Translations under genes and position numbers: made by a program
In this document: positions 28,755 through 38,248 of the stretch, piece after piece
Numbering within the stretch: the first letter of the stretch is position 1
Layout: each line of letters begins with the position of its first letter
The notes under the pieces: model-generated
Database searches by the model: none
Seen by the model: only the letters and a program-made list of their open reading frames with translations
Told to the model about the DNA's origin: nothing
Assembly: GCF_018603885.1 (NCBI RefSeq)
Contig: NZ_JAHGAW010000017.1
Span: 1 to 64,000 of the forward strand
Direction: 5' to 3'
From: Sphingobium nicotianae
Lineage (GTDB): Bacteria > Pseudomonadota > Alphaproteobacteria > Sphingomonadales > Sphingomonadaceae
DNA: 64,000 bases

Positions 28755-30050
28755 CTGCCGCGTGCCGACCCATTCGACGTCCGCACCGAGCGCGCAGAGA
28801 TTTTCTGCGAAGCGCGGATGCGCGCGGCGGATCGGGTCGGCATTGAGGATCGTCGAACGACCGGGCACGGCGCAGGCGACCATGAGCAGGGCGATCGCGA
28901 CGCGGATGATGTAGGGGCTCTCCACCTCGGCGGGCGTGAGATGGTCGCTGCTGCCCAGCGTGATCAGCCGGTGCGGATCGCACAGCACGGTCTGCACGCC
29001 GAACTTGCTGAGCTCCGACGACCAGCCGAGCGCGCCTTCATAAACCTTGTTCCAATAGAGCATCGACCCGTTGGTGCAGGCGCCGAGCGCGATGAAGATG
29101 GGGAGCAGGTCGGCGGGAATATAGGGCCAGGGCGCTGCCTCGACCTTGGGCAGCATATGCGCCGTGAAGGGGCGCTGGACATGGGGATCACGCGCGGCGA
29201 CGCGCGACCAGCCGTCCTTATGCTCGACGGTCACGCCGAACTTGGCGAAGGTCCGGTCGAGCAGCGGGAAGTGGTGCGGCACTCCGTTCCTGATCCGCAT
29301 GTCGCCGCCGGTCATCGCCGAGAGGGCGAGGAAGGTCGCGACCTCGTGAAAATCCTCCTCGAAGCTGTGGTGGGCTTCCGCCAGCGGGATGCCGCCCTCG
29401 ACGGTGATCGTTGAGGTGCCCGTCCCGGTCAGCTTCACGCCCATCGAGGTGAGAAAGGCGCAGAGCTCCTGCACATGCGGCTCGCAGGCGGCATTGATCA
29501 GCCGCGAGGTGCCCTGCGCGGAGAGCGCGCACATGATGAAATTCTCGGTGGTCGTGACCGAGGCATAATCGAGCCAGTGGTGGATCGCCTGCGCCTGACC
29601 GGCCATCTCGATCACGACGTTTCCGGCCGCGCCGTGCACGGTCGCGCCGAACGCCTTGAACAGGTCGATATGCGGATCGATCTCGCGCGAGCCCAAAGTG
29701 CAGCCCTTGGCGTCCGTCTCCAGGATCGCCTGGCCGAAGCGGTGCAGCATCGGCGGGATCAACATGACCGAGGAGCGCATGCCGACCGGCAGCACCGCGT
29801 CGGGCCGGATGCCGGGGCCGTGATGCAGCCGGACCTTGCCGGTGTCGAAGTCCACCGCGACCTCGCTGCCAAGCTTGCGGAAGAAATCGAGCATCAGGTG
29901 CACGTCGGTGATGTCCGGCACGTTCGAGAGCGTGACCGGCGCCTGCGTCAATAAAGTCGCGCAGAGGACCGGCAGCACCGCATTCTTGTTGGCCGAGGGG
30001 CTGAGGCTGCCATTGAGCGGCCGGCCGCCCTCGACGATGATATTGGACAA
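28740..30050 (-). CDS. Divergent MurA-like enolpyruvyl transferase
   Basis: A 436-residue member of the UDP-GlcNAc 1-carboxyvinyltransferase family. Catalytic positions are kept at almost the same numbers as E. coli MurA: Lys22-Asn23 (SANKNA), Arg92, Cys117 in KGCTLGS (the fosfomycin target) and Arg122. Away from them it differs strongly; the usual GGCAIGARPVDLH loop reads KGCTLGSREIDPH, and the late DLRAS segment is replaced. MurA normally makes enolpyruvyl-UDP-GlcNAc, the first step of peptidoglycan synthesis. A TTG start is inferred because no ATG or GTG lies near the family's N-terminus (SNIIVEGG). A standard murA probably exists elsewhere and this would then be a paralogue with altered role or substrate. 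Confidence 0.8.
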   Translation of the reverse strand: MSNIIVEGGRPLNGSLSPSANKNAVLPVLCATLLTQAPVTLSNVPDITDVHLMLDFFRKLGSEVAVDFDTGKVRLHHGPGIRPDAVLPVGMRSSVMLIPPMLHRFGQAILETDAKGCTLGSREIDPHIDLFKAFGATVHGAAGNVVIEMAGQAQAIHHWLDYASVTTTENFIMCALSAQGTSRLINAACEPHVQELCAFLTSMGVKLTGTGTSTITVEGGIPLAEAHHSFEEDFHEVATFLALSAMTGGDMRIRNGVPHHFPLLDRTFAKFGVTVEHKDGWSRVAARDPHVQRPFTAHMLPKVEAAPWPYIPADLLPIFIALGACTNGSMLYWNKVYEGALGWSSELSKFGVQTVLCDPHRLITLGSSDHLTPAEVESPYIIRVAIALLMVACAVPGRSTILNADPIRRAHPRFAENLCALGADVEWVGTRQSDAG

Positions 30051-30195
30051 GCGAGGTCTCCGAGCGATTTCGACCCGCGTCGCAGAGTGCGAAAGGAGTC
30101 GCAAGGGGGAAGCGGAATGCCGCACCATCGCGGCGCGTCGACCCGTGTTTCCGTAAGGATGGGGAACCGCGCCGGTCCTTCGCAGTTGCGGAAGC

Positions 30196-31299
30196 ATGCA
30201 GTTCAGCCTGCCCGACCATTGGGCCGTGCCGCCCTTGCTCGCCTCGCTCATCCTGATCGCGGTGACCGTGGCCGGCGCTCTCGCCCTTCACTGGATCGCG
30301 ATGCGTCTGCTGTGCCGGCTCGTGACGCGCAGCCGGACCGCGCTGGACGATCCGTTCGTGATCCGCGCCCGCCGCCCGCTGCGCTGGCTGATCGTCGCGC
30401 TGGCGCTGGCTTTCCTGCGGCCGTCGCTGGTGCTGGGGGATCGCGGCCATGCGATCTGGGAGCAGGCCGCCGCCATTCTCGTGCCGGGTCTGATCGGCTG
30501 GCTGGCGATTGCGATGATCAGGGCGTTGCAGGACGTCGTCACGCTGCGCGCCGACATCAGCATGGAGGATAATCTGCACGCCCGGCGCAGGCGGACGCGG
30601 ACCGCGATCCTGGGCCGGATCGCCATCCTGCTCGCAGTCTTCATCACGCTTTGCCTCATGCTCTTCAGCATTCCCGCCGTGCGAGCGGTGGGTGTCACCC
30701 TGATGGCTTCGGCGGGACTGGCGGCGCTGGCCGTGGGCGCGGCGGCGCAACCCTTGCTCAAGAACATCATCGCCGGGGTCCAGCTCGCGTTCACGGAGCC
30801 GATCCGCATCGACGATGTCGTCATCATGGATGGCGAGTGGGGCAAGGTCGAGGAAATCCACCTGACCTATGTCGTCGTCGCGATATGGGACGAGCGGCGT
30901 CTCGTCGTGCCGATCTCGAAATTCCTGGAGGAGAGCTTCCAGAACTGGACGCGCGCGACGAGCCGGCTACTCGGGTCGGTCTTCTTCTATCTTGATCCCG
31001 GCGCCGACGTGAGCCGGTTACGGGCGCGCTACGAGGAGATCGTCAAGGCATCCCGGCTGTGGGACGGGCGCGGGCAGGTGTTGCAGGTTACCGACATGAA
31101 GGCCGACGCAATCGAGGTGCGCGGTCTCGCGACGGCCCGCAACGCGTCCGAGGCGTTCGATCTGCGCTGCGAACTGCGCGAGAAGCTGCTCGCCTTCATC
31201 CGCGAGGAGATGCCCGAAGCCATGCCGCGCCGCCGCAACGTCGCGGTCGGCGGGGAGGAGAAGGACGCGGTCAGGCCGGTTCGGGCGGCAGGTGGGTGA
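30196..31299 (+). CDS. MscS-family mechanosensitive channel
   Basis: A 367-residue membrane protein with about four or five hydrophobic segments in its first 200 residues. The pore-lining helix reads LMASAGLAALAVGAAAQ, rich in Gly and Ala as in MscS TM3, followed by the beta-domain motif IRIDDVVIMDGEWGKVEEI. It should open under membrane tension to release solutes. Starts divergently from the murA-like gene with 145 bases between; the 3' end overlaps the convergent nfeD-like gene by 29 bases. Confidence 0.88.
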   Translation: MQFSLPDHWAVPPLLASLILIAVTVAGALALHWIAMRLLCRLVTRSRTALDDPFVIRARRPLRWLIVALALAFLRPSLVLGDRGHAIWEQAAAILVPGLIGWLAIAMIRALQDVVTLRADISMEDNLHARRRRTRTAILGRIAILLAVFITLCLMLFSIPAVRAVGVTLMASAGLAALAVGAAAQPLLKNIIAGVQLAFTEPIRIDDVVIMDGEWGKVEEIHLTYVVVAIWDERRLVVPISKFLEESFQNWTRATSRLLGSVFFYLDPGADVSRLRARYEEIVKASRLWDGRGQVLQVTDMKADAIEVRGLATARNASEAFDLRCELREKLLAFIREEMPEAMPRRRNVAVGGEEKDAVRPVRAAGG

Positions 31300-31735
31300 C
31301 GGTCAGGGTCGAGCCGGACACGCCGGTGACGAGCATATGCGCGCCAACTTCCGCATCCGGCCCATTCGCCCGCCAGCTTCCATCATCGACGCGCACCCGC
31401 CCTTCGCCTTTCACGATCGCCTCGATCACTTCGACTTTGCGGCCAATCATCCGCGCGGCGCGATCGTTGAGCAGGGGGTCTTCCGCCTCGACCGGCCGGG
31501 CGAGATACCAGAGGCGACCGCCCGAAACCGAGAGCGCGCTCAGGATGGCGAAGGCGAGCATCTGGAAGGACGGGTCGACCGGCAGCAGCAGGGTGACGCC
31601 CGCGGTGAGCGCGGCGGCCAGCGAGATCCAGATGAGGAAGGTGCCGGGTATCACCATCTCGGCGATGGCGAGGACGATGGCCAATATGCCCCAGAGCAAG
31701 GCCGGGGAAGCGCCGTCGAACCAGTGCATGATCAC
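31271..31735 (-). CDS. NfeD-like membrane protein
   Basis: A 154-residue protein with two or three membrane helices in the first 80 residues and a C-terminal OB-fold domain (GRKVEVIEAIVKGEGRV, then VGAHMLVTGVSGSTLTV), the short NfeD type. NfeD proteins pair with SPFH proteins, often from the same operon, in membrane microdomain upkeep. Its start overlaps the end of the SPFH gene by four bases. Confidence 0.88.
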   Translation of the reverse strand: MIMHWFDGASPALLWGILAIVLAIAEMVIPGTFLIWISLAAALTAGVTLLLPVDPSFQMLAFAILSALSVSGGRLWYLARPVEAEDPLLNDRAARMIGRKVEVIEAIVKGEGRVRVDDGSWRANGPDAEVGAHMLVTGVSGSTLTVTHLPPEPA

Positions 31736-32700
31736 GGCGTCTTGGTCCTTGGCAGGCCGCTTCCAGTGCGGGGCGCGGTGCCGGTTTCGTCAAGGCCGAG
31801 CGCCTCCCGGGCAATCTGGCCGATCCCGCCGAGCGTGCCGATGAGCTGCGTCGCCTCGACCGGGAAGAGGATGGTCTTGGCATTGGGCGAGCTGGCGAAC
31901 TGGCTGACCGCTTCGACATATTTCTGCGCGACGAAATAGTTGATCGCCTGCGCGTTCCCGCCCGCGATGGCCTCACTGACCAGCGTTGTCGCCTTCGCTT
32001 CGGCCTCAGCGGCGCGCTCGCGGGCCTCGGCCTCGCGGAAGGCAGCCTCGCGCTTGCCCTCGGCTTCCAGGATCTGCGCCTGCTTGGCGCCCTCGGCGCG
32101 CAGGATCTCGGCGCTCTTGAAGCCCTCGGCCTCCAGGATGTTGGCGCGTTTCTCGCGCTCCGCCTTCATCTGCCGGCCCATCGCATTGACGATGTCGGCG
32201 GGCGGGCGGATGTCCTTGAGCTCCACGCGTGTGATCTTGACGCCCCAGGCATTGGTCGCATGGTCGACCACCGAGAGCAGCCGCGCATTGATTTCGTCGC
32301 GCTTCGAGAGGGTCTCGTCGAGGTCCATCGACCCCATGACGGTGCGCAGGTTCGTCGTGGCGAGCTGGAGCAAGGCGACATTGAGCTGGCTCACCTCATA
32401 GGCGGCCTTGGCGGCATCGAGCACCTGGAAGAAGACGACGCCATCGACCGAGACCATCGCATTGTCCTTGGTGATGATCTCCTGGCTGGGCACATCGATG
32501 ACCTGCTCCATCATGTTGATCTTGCGACCGACGCGGTAGAAGAAGGCGGGGTAAAGGTTGAAGCCCGGTGCTGCGACCTCGGTGAAACGCCCGAAGCGCT
32601 CGATCGTATAGCGATAGCCCTGGCGGACGATCTTCACGCTTGCGAAGAGATAGAAGACGACGAGAATGACGACGAACAAGGCGAGAGTGATCACGTCCAT
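31732..32700 (-). CDS. qmcA: SPFH-domain membrane protein (QmcA/stomatin type)
   Basis: A 322-residue protein with one N-terminal membrane helix (residues 4-22), an SPFH/Band 7 domain (VRQGYRYTIERFGRF to about residue 190) and a long charged Glu-Ala coiled-coil (EREKRANILEAEGFKSA onward, about 190-255). Such proteins form large oligomers at the inner membrane and regulate proteases such as FtsH or organise microdomains. Gene order SPFH-nfeD with overlap is the usual pairing. Confidence 0.9.
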   Translation of the reverse strand: MDVITLALFVVILVVFYLFASVKIVRQGYRYTIERFGRFTEVAAPGFNLYPAFFYRVGRKINMMEQVIDVPSQEIITKDNAMVSVDGVVFFQVLDAAKAAYEVSQLNVALLQLATTNLRTVMGSMDLDETLSKRDEINARLLSVVDHATNAWGVKITRVELKDIRPPADIVNAMGRQMKAEREKRANILEAEGFKSAEILRAEGAKQAQILEAEGKREAAFREAEARERAAEAEAKATTLVSEAIAGGNAQAINYFVAQKYVEAVSQFASSPNAKTILFPVEATQLIGTLGGIGQIAREALGLDETGTAPRTGSGLPRTKTP

Positions 32701-32793
32701 GGCCGATGGCCTCCTGCTCCGGGTGCCGCTACTATGGCTCTACGAAACGCCGCCGGAAAGCGGAATCGGCCGGACGACAGGGAGAGACGAAGG

Positions 32794-33672
32794 ATGAAGA
32801 AGCCCCGGGACAACTCGGATACGGAATTGCCGCTGCGGCTTGTGCGCACCATGTTGTTCGTGCCTGCCTCACGTCCTCGCGCGATCGAGAAGGCGCGGAC
32901 GGTCGATTGCGATTTCATCATTCTCGATCTTGAGGATTCGGTGCTTCCCGAGGACCGCGACCGCGCCCGGCAAACGGCGGTCGAGGCGGTGCGGGCCGGC
33001 TTTGGCGGCCGCCCCTGCGCGATCCGCATCAACGCCGAGGGGCGGGGCGATCATGGGCTGGACATGGTCGCGGTGCGCGCCGCGTCGCCGCCTTATGTCA
33101 TTCTCCCCAAGGTGATCGAGCCGCGCCAGGCACATGACGCGCATCTCGTGACGCAGCGGCAGGTCATCGCGATGATCGAGAGCCCGGCCGGGATCGTCAA
33201 TTGCCAGCGGATCGCACGGGAGCCGGGCGTCGTCGCGCTGATGGCGGGCACCAATGACCTGCGGCGCGGGCTCGCGATCCCGCCCGATGCGCCGCGCAGC
33301 GCCTTCTCGCTCGCGCTCCAGTCGATCGTGCTGGCGGCGCGGGCTTCCGGCGTCGCGGCGTTCGACGGGGTCTACAACAATCTGGAGGATCCCGAGGGTC
33401 TGGCACACGAATGCGAAGAGGGCCGCCAGATGGGCTTTGACGGCAAGTCGATCATCCATCCGAGCCATATCGAGATCGCCAACGCGGCTTTCTCGCCGAG
33501 CGGTCCTGCGGTTGAGCAGGCGCGTAGCCTCGTCGAGGCCTTTACCGGAGGTGCTCAGCGCTATGACGGCCGCATGATCGAGACCATGCATGTCGAGGAA
33601 GCCAAGGCGCTGATCGATCGCGCCGAGCGCCAGCGGCGCCAGCATGGCGGTGAGGAAAAACCGCTGGTCTGA
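32794..33672 (+). CDS. CitE-like HpcH/HpaI-family acyl-CoA lyase
   Basis: A 292-residue TIM-barrel enzyme. Family motifs are MLFVPASRPRAIEKA, the metal loop FIILDLEDSV, the Arg in AIRINAEG and IESPAGIVN. Relatives cleave citryl-CoA, malyl-CoA or (S)-citramalyl-CoA; no citrate lyase alpha or gamma subunits are near, so this is a stand-alone CitE-like enzyme. The start with AAGGATG spacing follows GGGAGAGACGAAGG. Confidence 0.87.
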   Translation: MKKPRDNSDTELPLRLVRTMLFVPASRPRAIEKARTVDCDFIILDLEDSVLPEDRDRARQTAVEAVRAGFGGRPCAIRINAEGRGDHGLDMVAVRAASPPYVILPKVIEPRQAHDAHLVTQRQVIAMIESPAGIVNCQRIAREPGVVALMAGTNDLRRGLAIPPDAPRSAFSLALQSIVLAARASGVAAFDGVYNNLEDPEGLAHECEEGRQMGFDGKSIIHPSHIEIANAAFSPSGPAVEQARSLVEAFTGGAQRYDGRMIETMHVEEAKALIDRAERQRRQHGGEEKPLV

Positions 33673-33690
33673 CCGGCCGCGGACGATCGG

Positions 33691-34110
33691 TCAGGCGACG
33701 ACCTGCTCGATCGTCCGCCGCAGCTGAAAAGACGACACCGGCTTGAACAGGGTCGCCGCGGCATGGTCGAGCGCAATCCGGTCGATCGTGGCCTGTTCGC
33801 GCGATCCTGTGATGAAGATGACCTTGGAGCCGACCCGCGCGTGGATTGCGAGCGCGGCGTCGACGCCGTCGCCTTCGCCCTTGAGCCGCATGTCCATGAG
33901 CACGAGTCCGGGCGCATGCCGGGCGGCGAGATCGATCGCGTCGCCCGCACTTGCGGCAATACCGCATACCTCGATGCCCATGTCCTGGAGTTGCACCCGC
34001 AACCCCTCCGCGATGATGAACTCGTCCTCGACGACGAGCGCGCAATTGATCGATGTCAGACCAGTTTCGGCGTTGGCAGCGTGACCCTTGCCATCGTCCC
34101 TTTTTGCCAT
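33691..34110 (-). CDS. Single-domain response regulator
   Basis: A 139-residue receiver domain with no output domain. Acidic pocket Glu28-Asp29, phospho-acceptor Asp73 in LVLMDMRLKG, Thr/Ser in FITGSRE and Lys in LFKPVSS are all present. It starts inside the 3' end of the upstream histidine kinase gene (55-base overlap), making it that kinase's evident partner. Single-domain regulators of HWE/HisKA_2 kinases in sphingomonads often act as phosphate shuttles or sinks, for example in the general stress response. Confidence 0.9.
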   Translation of the reverse strand: MAKRDDGKGHAANAETGLTSINCALVVEDEFIIAEGLRVQLQDMGIEVCGIAASAGDAIDLAARHAPGLVLMDMRLKGEGDGVDAALAIHARVGSKVIFITGSREQATIDRIALDHAAATLFKPVSSFQLRRTIEQVVA

Positions 34111-35279
34111 TGAATGTCCATCCGTCCCTGTAATTGTTGCACCAGCCCCTGAATCAACCGCTTGCCGAGCCCCGTCCGGGAGGCTTCGTCCGTCTTGTCG
34201 CCCTGGCCGTTGTCGGCGACCGTGACGTCGATCCGGTCATCCTCCGCGTGCCGGACGAGTGTCACCGATATCCTGCCGTTGCCGTCGGGGAAAGCATGCT
34301 TGATCGCATTCGTGACCAGCTCAGTGACAAGCAGGCCGAGCGGCACCGCATAATCGAGATTGACCGGCAGCTCGTCCGCCTCGACCTCCAGCGCGATATC
34401 GCCCATCGCGCCGGCCGCGACGACATTCTCGGCAAGCTCCTTGAGAAAGGGCGCGATGTCAAACGTCTGCAGATCGCGCGAGGTCATGAGCTGCTGGTGG
34501 ACGAGGCCGAGCGCGTAGATCCGGCTGCGCAGCGACTGGAGCGCGGCACGGGCTCTCTCGTCGTTCAGCTCGCCTTCCTGCATGGTGATGATCGCGTCGA
34601 CGATCTGGAGATTGTTCTTCACCCGGTGATACACCTCGCGCAGCAGCAGGTTGCGCTGCTGGAGCGCGTCCTCGCGCTCCTTCACCATCCCCACCAGCTC
34701 CTCGCGCGTCTCGCGCAGATCTTCCAGCGTTGCTTCCAGGCTGGCATTCGCGCTCGTCAGATCGGCGGTGCGCTGCACCACGCGTGCTTCCAGCTCGGCA
34801 TTGGCGCTGCGCACCCGCTCTTCGCTGGCGATGAGAAGGTGATTGGTGCGCTCCTGCTCGTCGATCTTGTTCGACAAGGCGACATTCAGGGCGGTCATCT
34901 GGGTCGGCGAGGGGAGGGCGAGCAGGCGCGGGATGAGCGGCCAGAGCAGACCCGCGGTGATGACGGAGAGGATCGCGGTGACCAGCTTGAGGAGGCCCTC
35001 GACGCCGTAGGCGGCGACCCACAGGACATAGACGGACATGAAGTGCGTCATGCCGCAGGCCATGATGAAGCCCACGAACAGATAGACGATCCAGCGGAAT
35101 TCCACGTCTTTGCGGCGCATCAGGAAGTAAGTGAGCGCGACGGGGATCGAGAAATAGGCAAGGCCGATCACGATGTCCGAAATCGCGTGGAGCCAGATGA
35201 GGCCGGGCGCCCAGGTCAGGCAGAAGCCATGCGGCGTCAGGCCCGTCGGATTGACCAGCCAGCTCCAGATATCGTTCAT
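34056..35279 (-). CDS. Histidine kinase with an ETR1-like (ethylene-receptor) membrane domain
   Basis: A 407-residue kinase. The first ~122 residues hold three membrane helices that match the plant ETR1 sensor domain: SDIVIGLAYFSIP and FIMACGMTHF, with Asp35, Tyr42, Ile72, Cys75 and His79 in the same spacing as ETR1 Asp25, Tyr32, Ile62, Cys65 and His69. Cys65 and His69 bind Cu(I), the ethylene cofactor. The third helix (LLKLVTAILSVITAGLL) also fits. A coiled coil (about 136-210) leads to a HisKA_2 H-box with His218 (REVYHRVKNNLQIV) and an HATPase domain (ELVTNAIKHAF, VADNGQGD). There is no GAF domain. ATG start preceded by AGGGGGA. Same operon as the single-domain regulator. Ligand binding is inferred, not shown; bacterial proteins with this domain are known, e.g. 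in Synechocystis. Confidence 0.85.
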   Translation of the reverse strand: MNDIWSWLVNPTGLTPHGFCLTWAPGLIWLHAISDIVIGLAYFSIPVALTYFLMRRKDVEFRWIVYLFVGFIMACGMTHFMSVYVLWVAAYGVEGLLKLVTAILSVITAGLLWPLIPRLLALPSPTQMTALNVALSNKIDEQERTNHLLIASEERVRSANAELEARVVQRTADLTSANASLEATLEDLRETREELVGMVKEREDALQQRNLLLREVYHRVKNNLQIVDAIITMQEGELNDERARAALQSLRSRIYALGLVHQQLMTSRDLQTFDIAPFLKELAENVVAAGAMGDIALEVEADELPVNLDYAVPLGLLVTELVTNAIKHAFPDGNGRISVTLVRHAEDDRIDVTVADNGQGDKTDEASRTGLGKRLIQGLVQQLQGRMDIQWQKGTMARVTLPTPKLV

Positions 35280-35378
35280 CGACCGTCCCCCTGTAGCGAC
35301 ATGCCTAGCATGACTTGAGTCGTGTTCGAAACTGCACACAGTGCATGTTAACGCCGGATTCCAGGGCATTTTCTTTAT

Positions 35379-35393
35379 TTAACCGTGCCTTAG
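35379..35393 (+). promoter_or_regulatory. Possible CtrA-binding site (TTAA-N7-TTAG)
   Basis: TTAA, seven bases, then TTAG, one mismatch from the CtrA full-site consensus TTAA-N7-TTAA. It lies 66 bases before the chemoreceptor-like gene's ATG, in the shared promoter region with the divergent kinase. CtrA commonly controls motility and chemotaxis genes in alphaproteobacteria. A site this short can occur by chance. Confidence 0.3.
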
Positions 35394-35458
35394 CCTATTC
35401 CCCCTATGGTCGGCGCATCAAACATAAAGTTTCAGGCGCGCCGCAGCGGGCCGGAACG

Positions 35459-36523
35459 ATGAGGTCGCAAGCAGTGCCACAACGGATCATAGCGCTCTTT
35501 GAGCAGGTCAGGGATCACATCGACGCGTTTGGCGATGCCAATGGATCGATCGTCCGCCAGATTCGCCTGCTCGCGCTCAACGCCGCCATTGAGGCGGCCC
35601 GGTCCGGCGAAGCGGGGCGGGGTTTTTCCGTTGTCGCCCAGGAAGTGAAAGCGCTGGCCGAGCAGGCCAGCTGCGTATCCGGCACCTTTGGCGAGGGCAT
35701 CAGCAGTAGCATCCGCGCCGGCGCCATGGTTGCAGGCCAGCTCACCGAGGAACTCGAAACGGGTCGACTGCTCGATCGGGCACACTCCCTGGCTCAGTCG
35801 GTCATCGGCCTGGTTGCGGGCCGCGCGGGCGAGGTCTGCACGCTCGCGACCGACAGCGATCTCCACAATGCGCTGGTGGCGCCCTCCAGCGAAACGATCG
35901 CGACGGCCGAGGCACGCCTGGCCCTGTTTACATCCTGCTCCCCTTTCTATCGCAATATCTTCATCGCCGATCGTGCCGGCAATGTCGTCGCCTCCGCTGA
36001 TGCCTCGTCCGCTGCGCAAGCCGGCAACATCTCGGACAGGACGAGCTTCAGCAGGGCGCTGATGCTTTCCTCGGCCACGCAATGGCAGGTGGGCGAGGTC
36101 TGGCAGACGCCCTGGCAGAAGGACCGTGTCTCGCTGATGCTGAGCGGCGGCGTGCGGCACTGCACGGATCCGCACGGCTCGCCGGCCGGCGTCGTGGTCC
36201 TCGAGTTCGACTGGGGCACCCAGATCGGCGCCATGCTCGCGGCCGCCGCCAGTTCGAGCAGCGAAGCGGATCGCACGCGCCTGACGCTGATCGATGCGGA
36301 CCGCCGCATCGTCGCCTCGTCGTGGGGCGCTCCGTTCGGCGAGAAGGTCGCCCTGCATTGCGGCGACCGGCGCGGCATCGAGCGGGATGCGGACGCCGTG
36401 ACGGCCTATGCCAAGGCGCTCCCCCACAAGGGCCTCGACGGGCTCGGCCTGACCTGCCTCGTCGAGAAACGCCGGCTCACCCATGACGAAGTCCGCTCGA
36501 GCCTGAGCCGCGCCGCTGCCTGA
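35459..36523 (+). CDS. Soluble chemoreceptor-like protein, signalling tip N-terminal and Cache-like sensor C-terminal
   Basis: A 354-residue protein with no membrane helix or signal peptide. Residues 37-68 are the conserved hairpin tip of methyl-accepting chemotaxis proteins ([20 protein letters not shown], then [12 protein letters not shown]), which contacts CheA and CheW. The arms on either side are much shorter than in normal receptors. After the hairpin, residues ~150-280 resemble a Cache/PAS-like sensor ([19 protein letters not shown]), followed by a second sensor-like segment ([15 protein letters not shown]). The usual order is sensor first, signalling domain last. An in-frame start at 35315 would extend into the kinase's promoter; the ATG at 35459 is preferred. 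Confidence 0.75.
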   Translation: MRSQAVPQRIIALFEQVRDHIDAFGDANGSIVRQIRLLALNAAIEAARSGEAGRGFSVVAQEVKALAEQASCVSGTFGEGISSSIRAGAMVAGQLTEELETGRLLDRAHSLAQSVIGLVAGRAGEVCTLATDSDLHNALVAPSSETIATAEARLALFTSCSPFYRNIFIADRAGNVVASADASSAAQAGNISDRTSFSRALMLSSATQWQVGEVWQTPWQKDRVSLMLSGGVRHCTDPHGSPAGVVVLEFDWGTQIGAMLAAAASSSSEADRTRLTLIDADRRIVASSWGAPFGEKVALHCGDRRGIERDADAVTAYAKALPHKGLDGLGLTCLVEKRRLTHDEVRSSLSRAAA

Positions 36524-38104
<1,581 letters not shown>

Positions 38105-38116
38105 GGCCCTCCATAA

Positions 38117-38239
38117 GCCCCTGCCTTTCAAGGGAGGGGTAGGGGGTGGGTGTCGCGAAGCGAACTGCGACGTCGCCAACCCCACCCCAACCCTTCAACA
38201 GAGTCACGCGCCCCTGTTGAACCTGAAGGGGAGGGGCTC
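38117..38239. repeat. Large intergenic repeat, GGGAGGGG...CCCCTCCC family, copy 1
   Basis: Outer arms CCCCTGCCTTTCAAGGGAGGGG and CTGAAGGGGAGGGGC enclose GGGGGTGGGTGTCGCGAAGCG, CGACGTCGCC and CCCCACCCCAACCC. A nested perfect palindrome, TTCAACAG (38194-38201) with CTGTTGAA (38214-38221), is inserted near the right end. The right arm lies just 10 bases before the rsmB ATG and may supply its ribosome-binding site. Copy 2 is at 54864. Confidence 0.85.
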
Positions 38240-38248
38240 AATGCTGCC

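Noticed and set aside
31271-31299. Frameshift joining the MscS and NfeD-like genes
   Set aside because: They are on opposite strands; the 29-base overlap is a simple tail-to-tail overlap.
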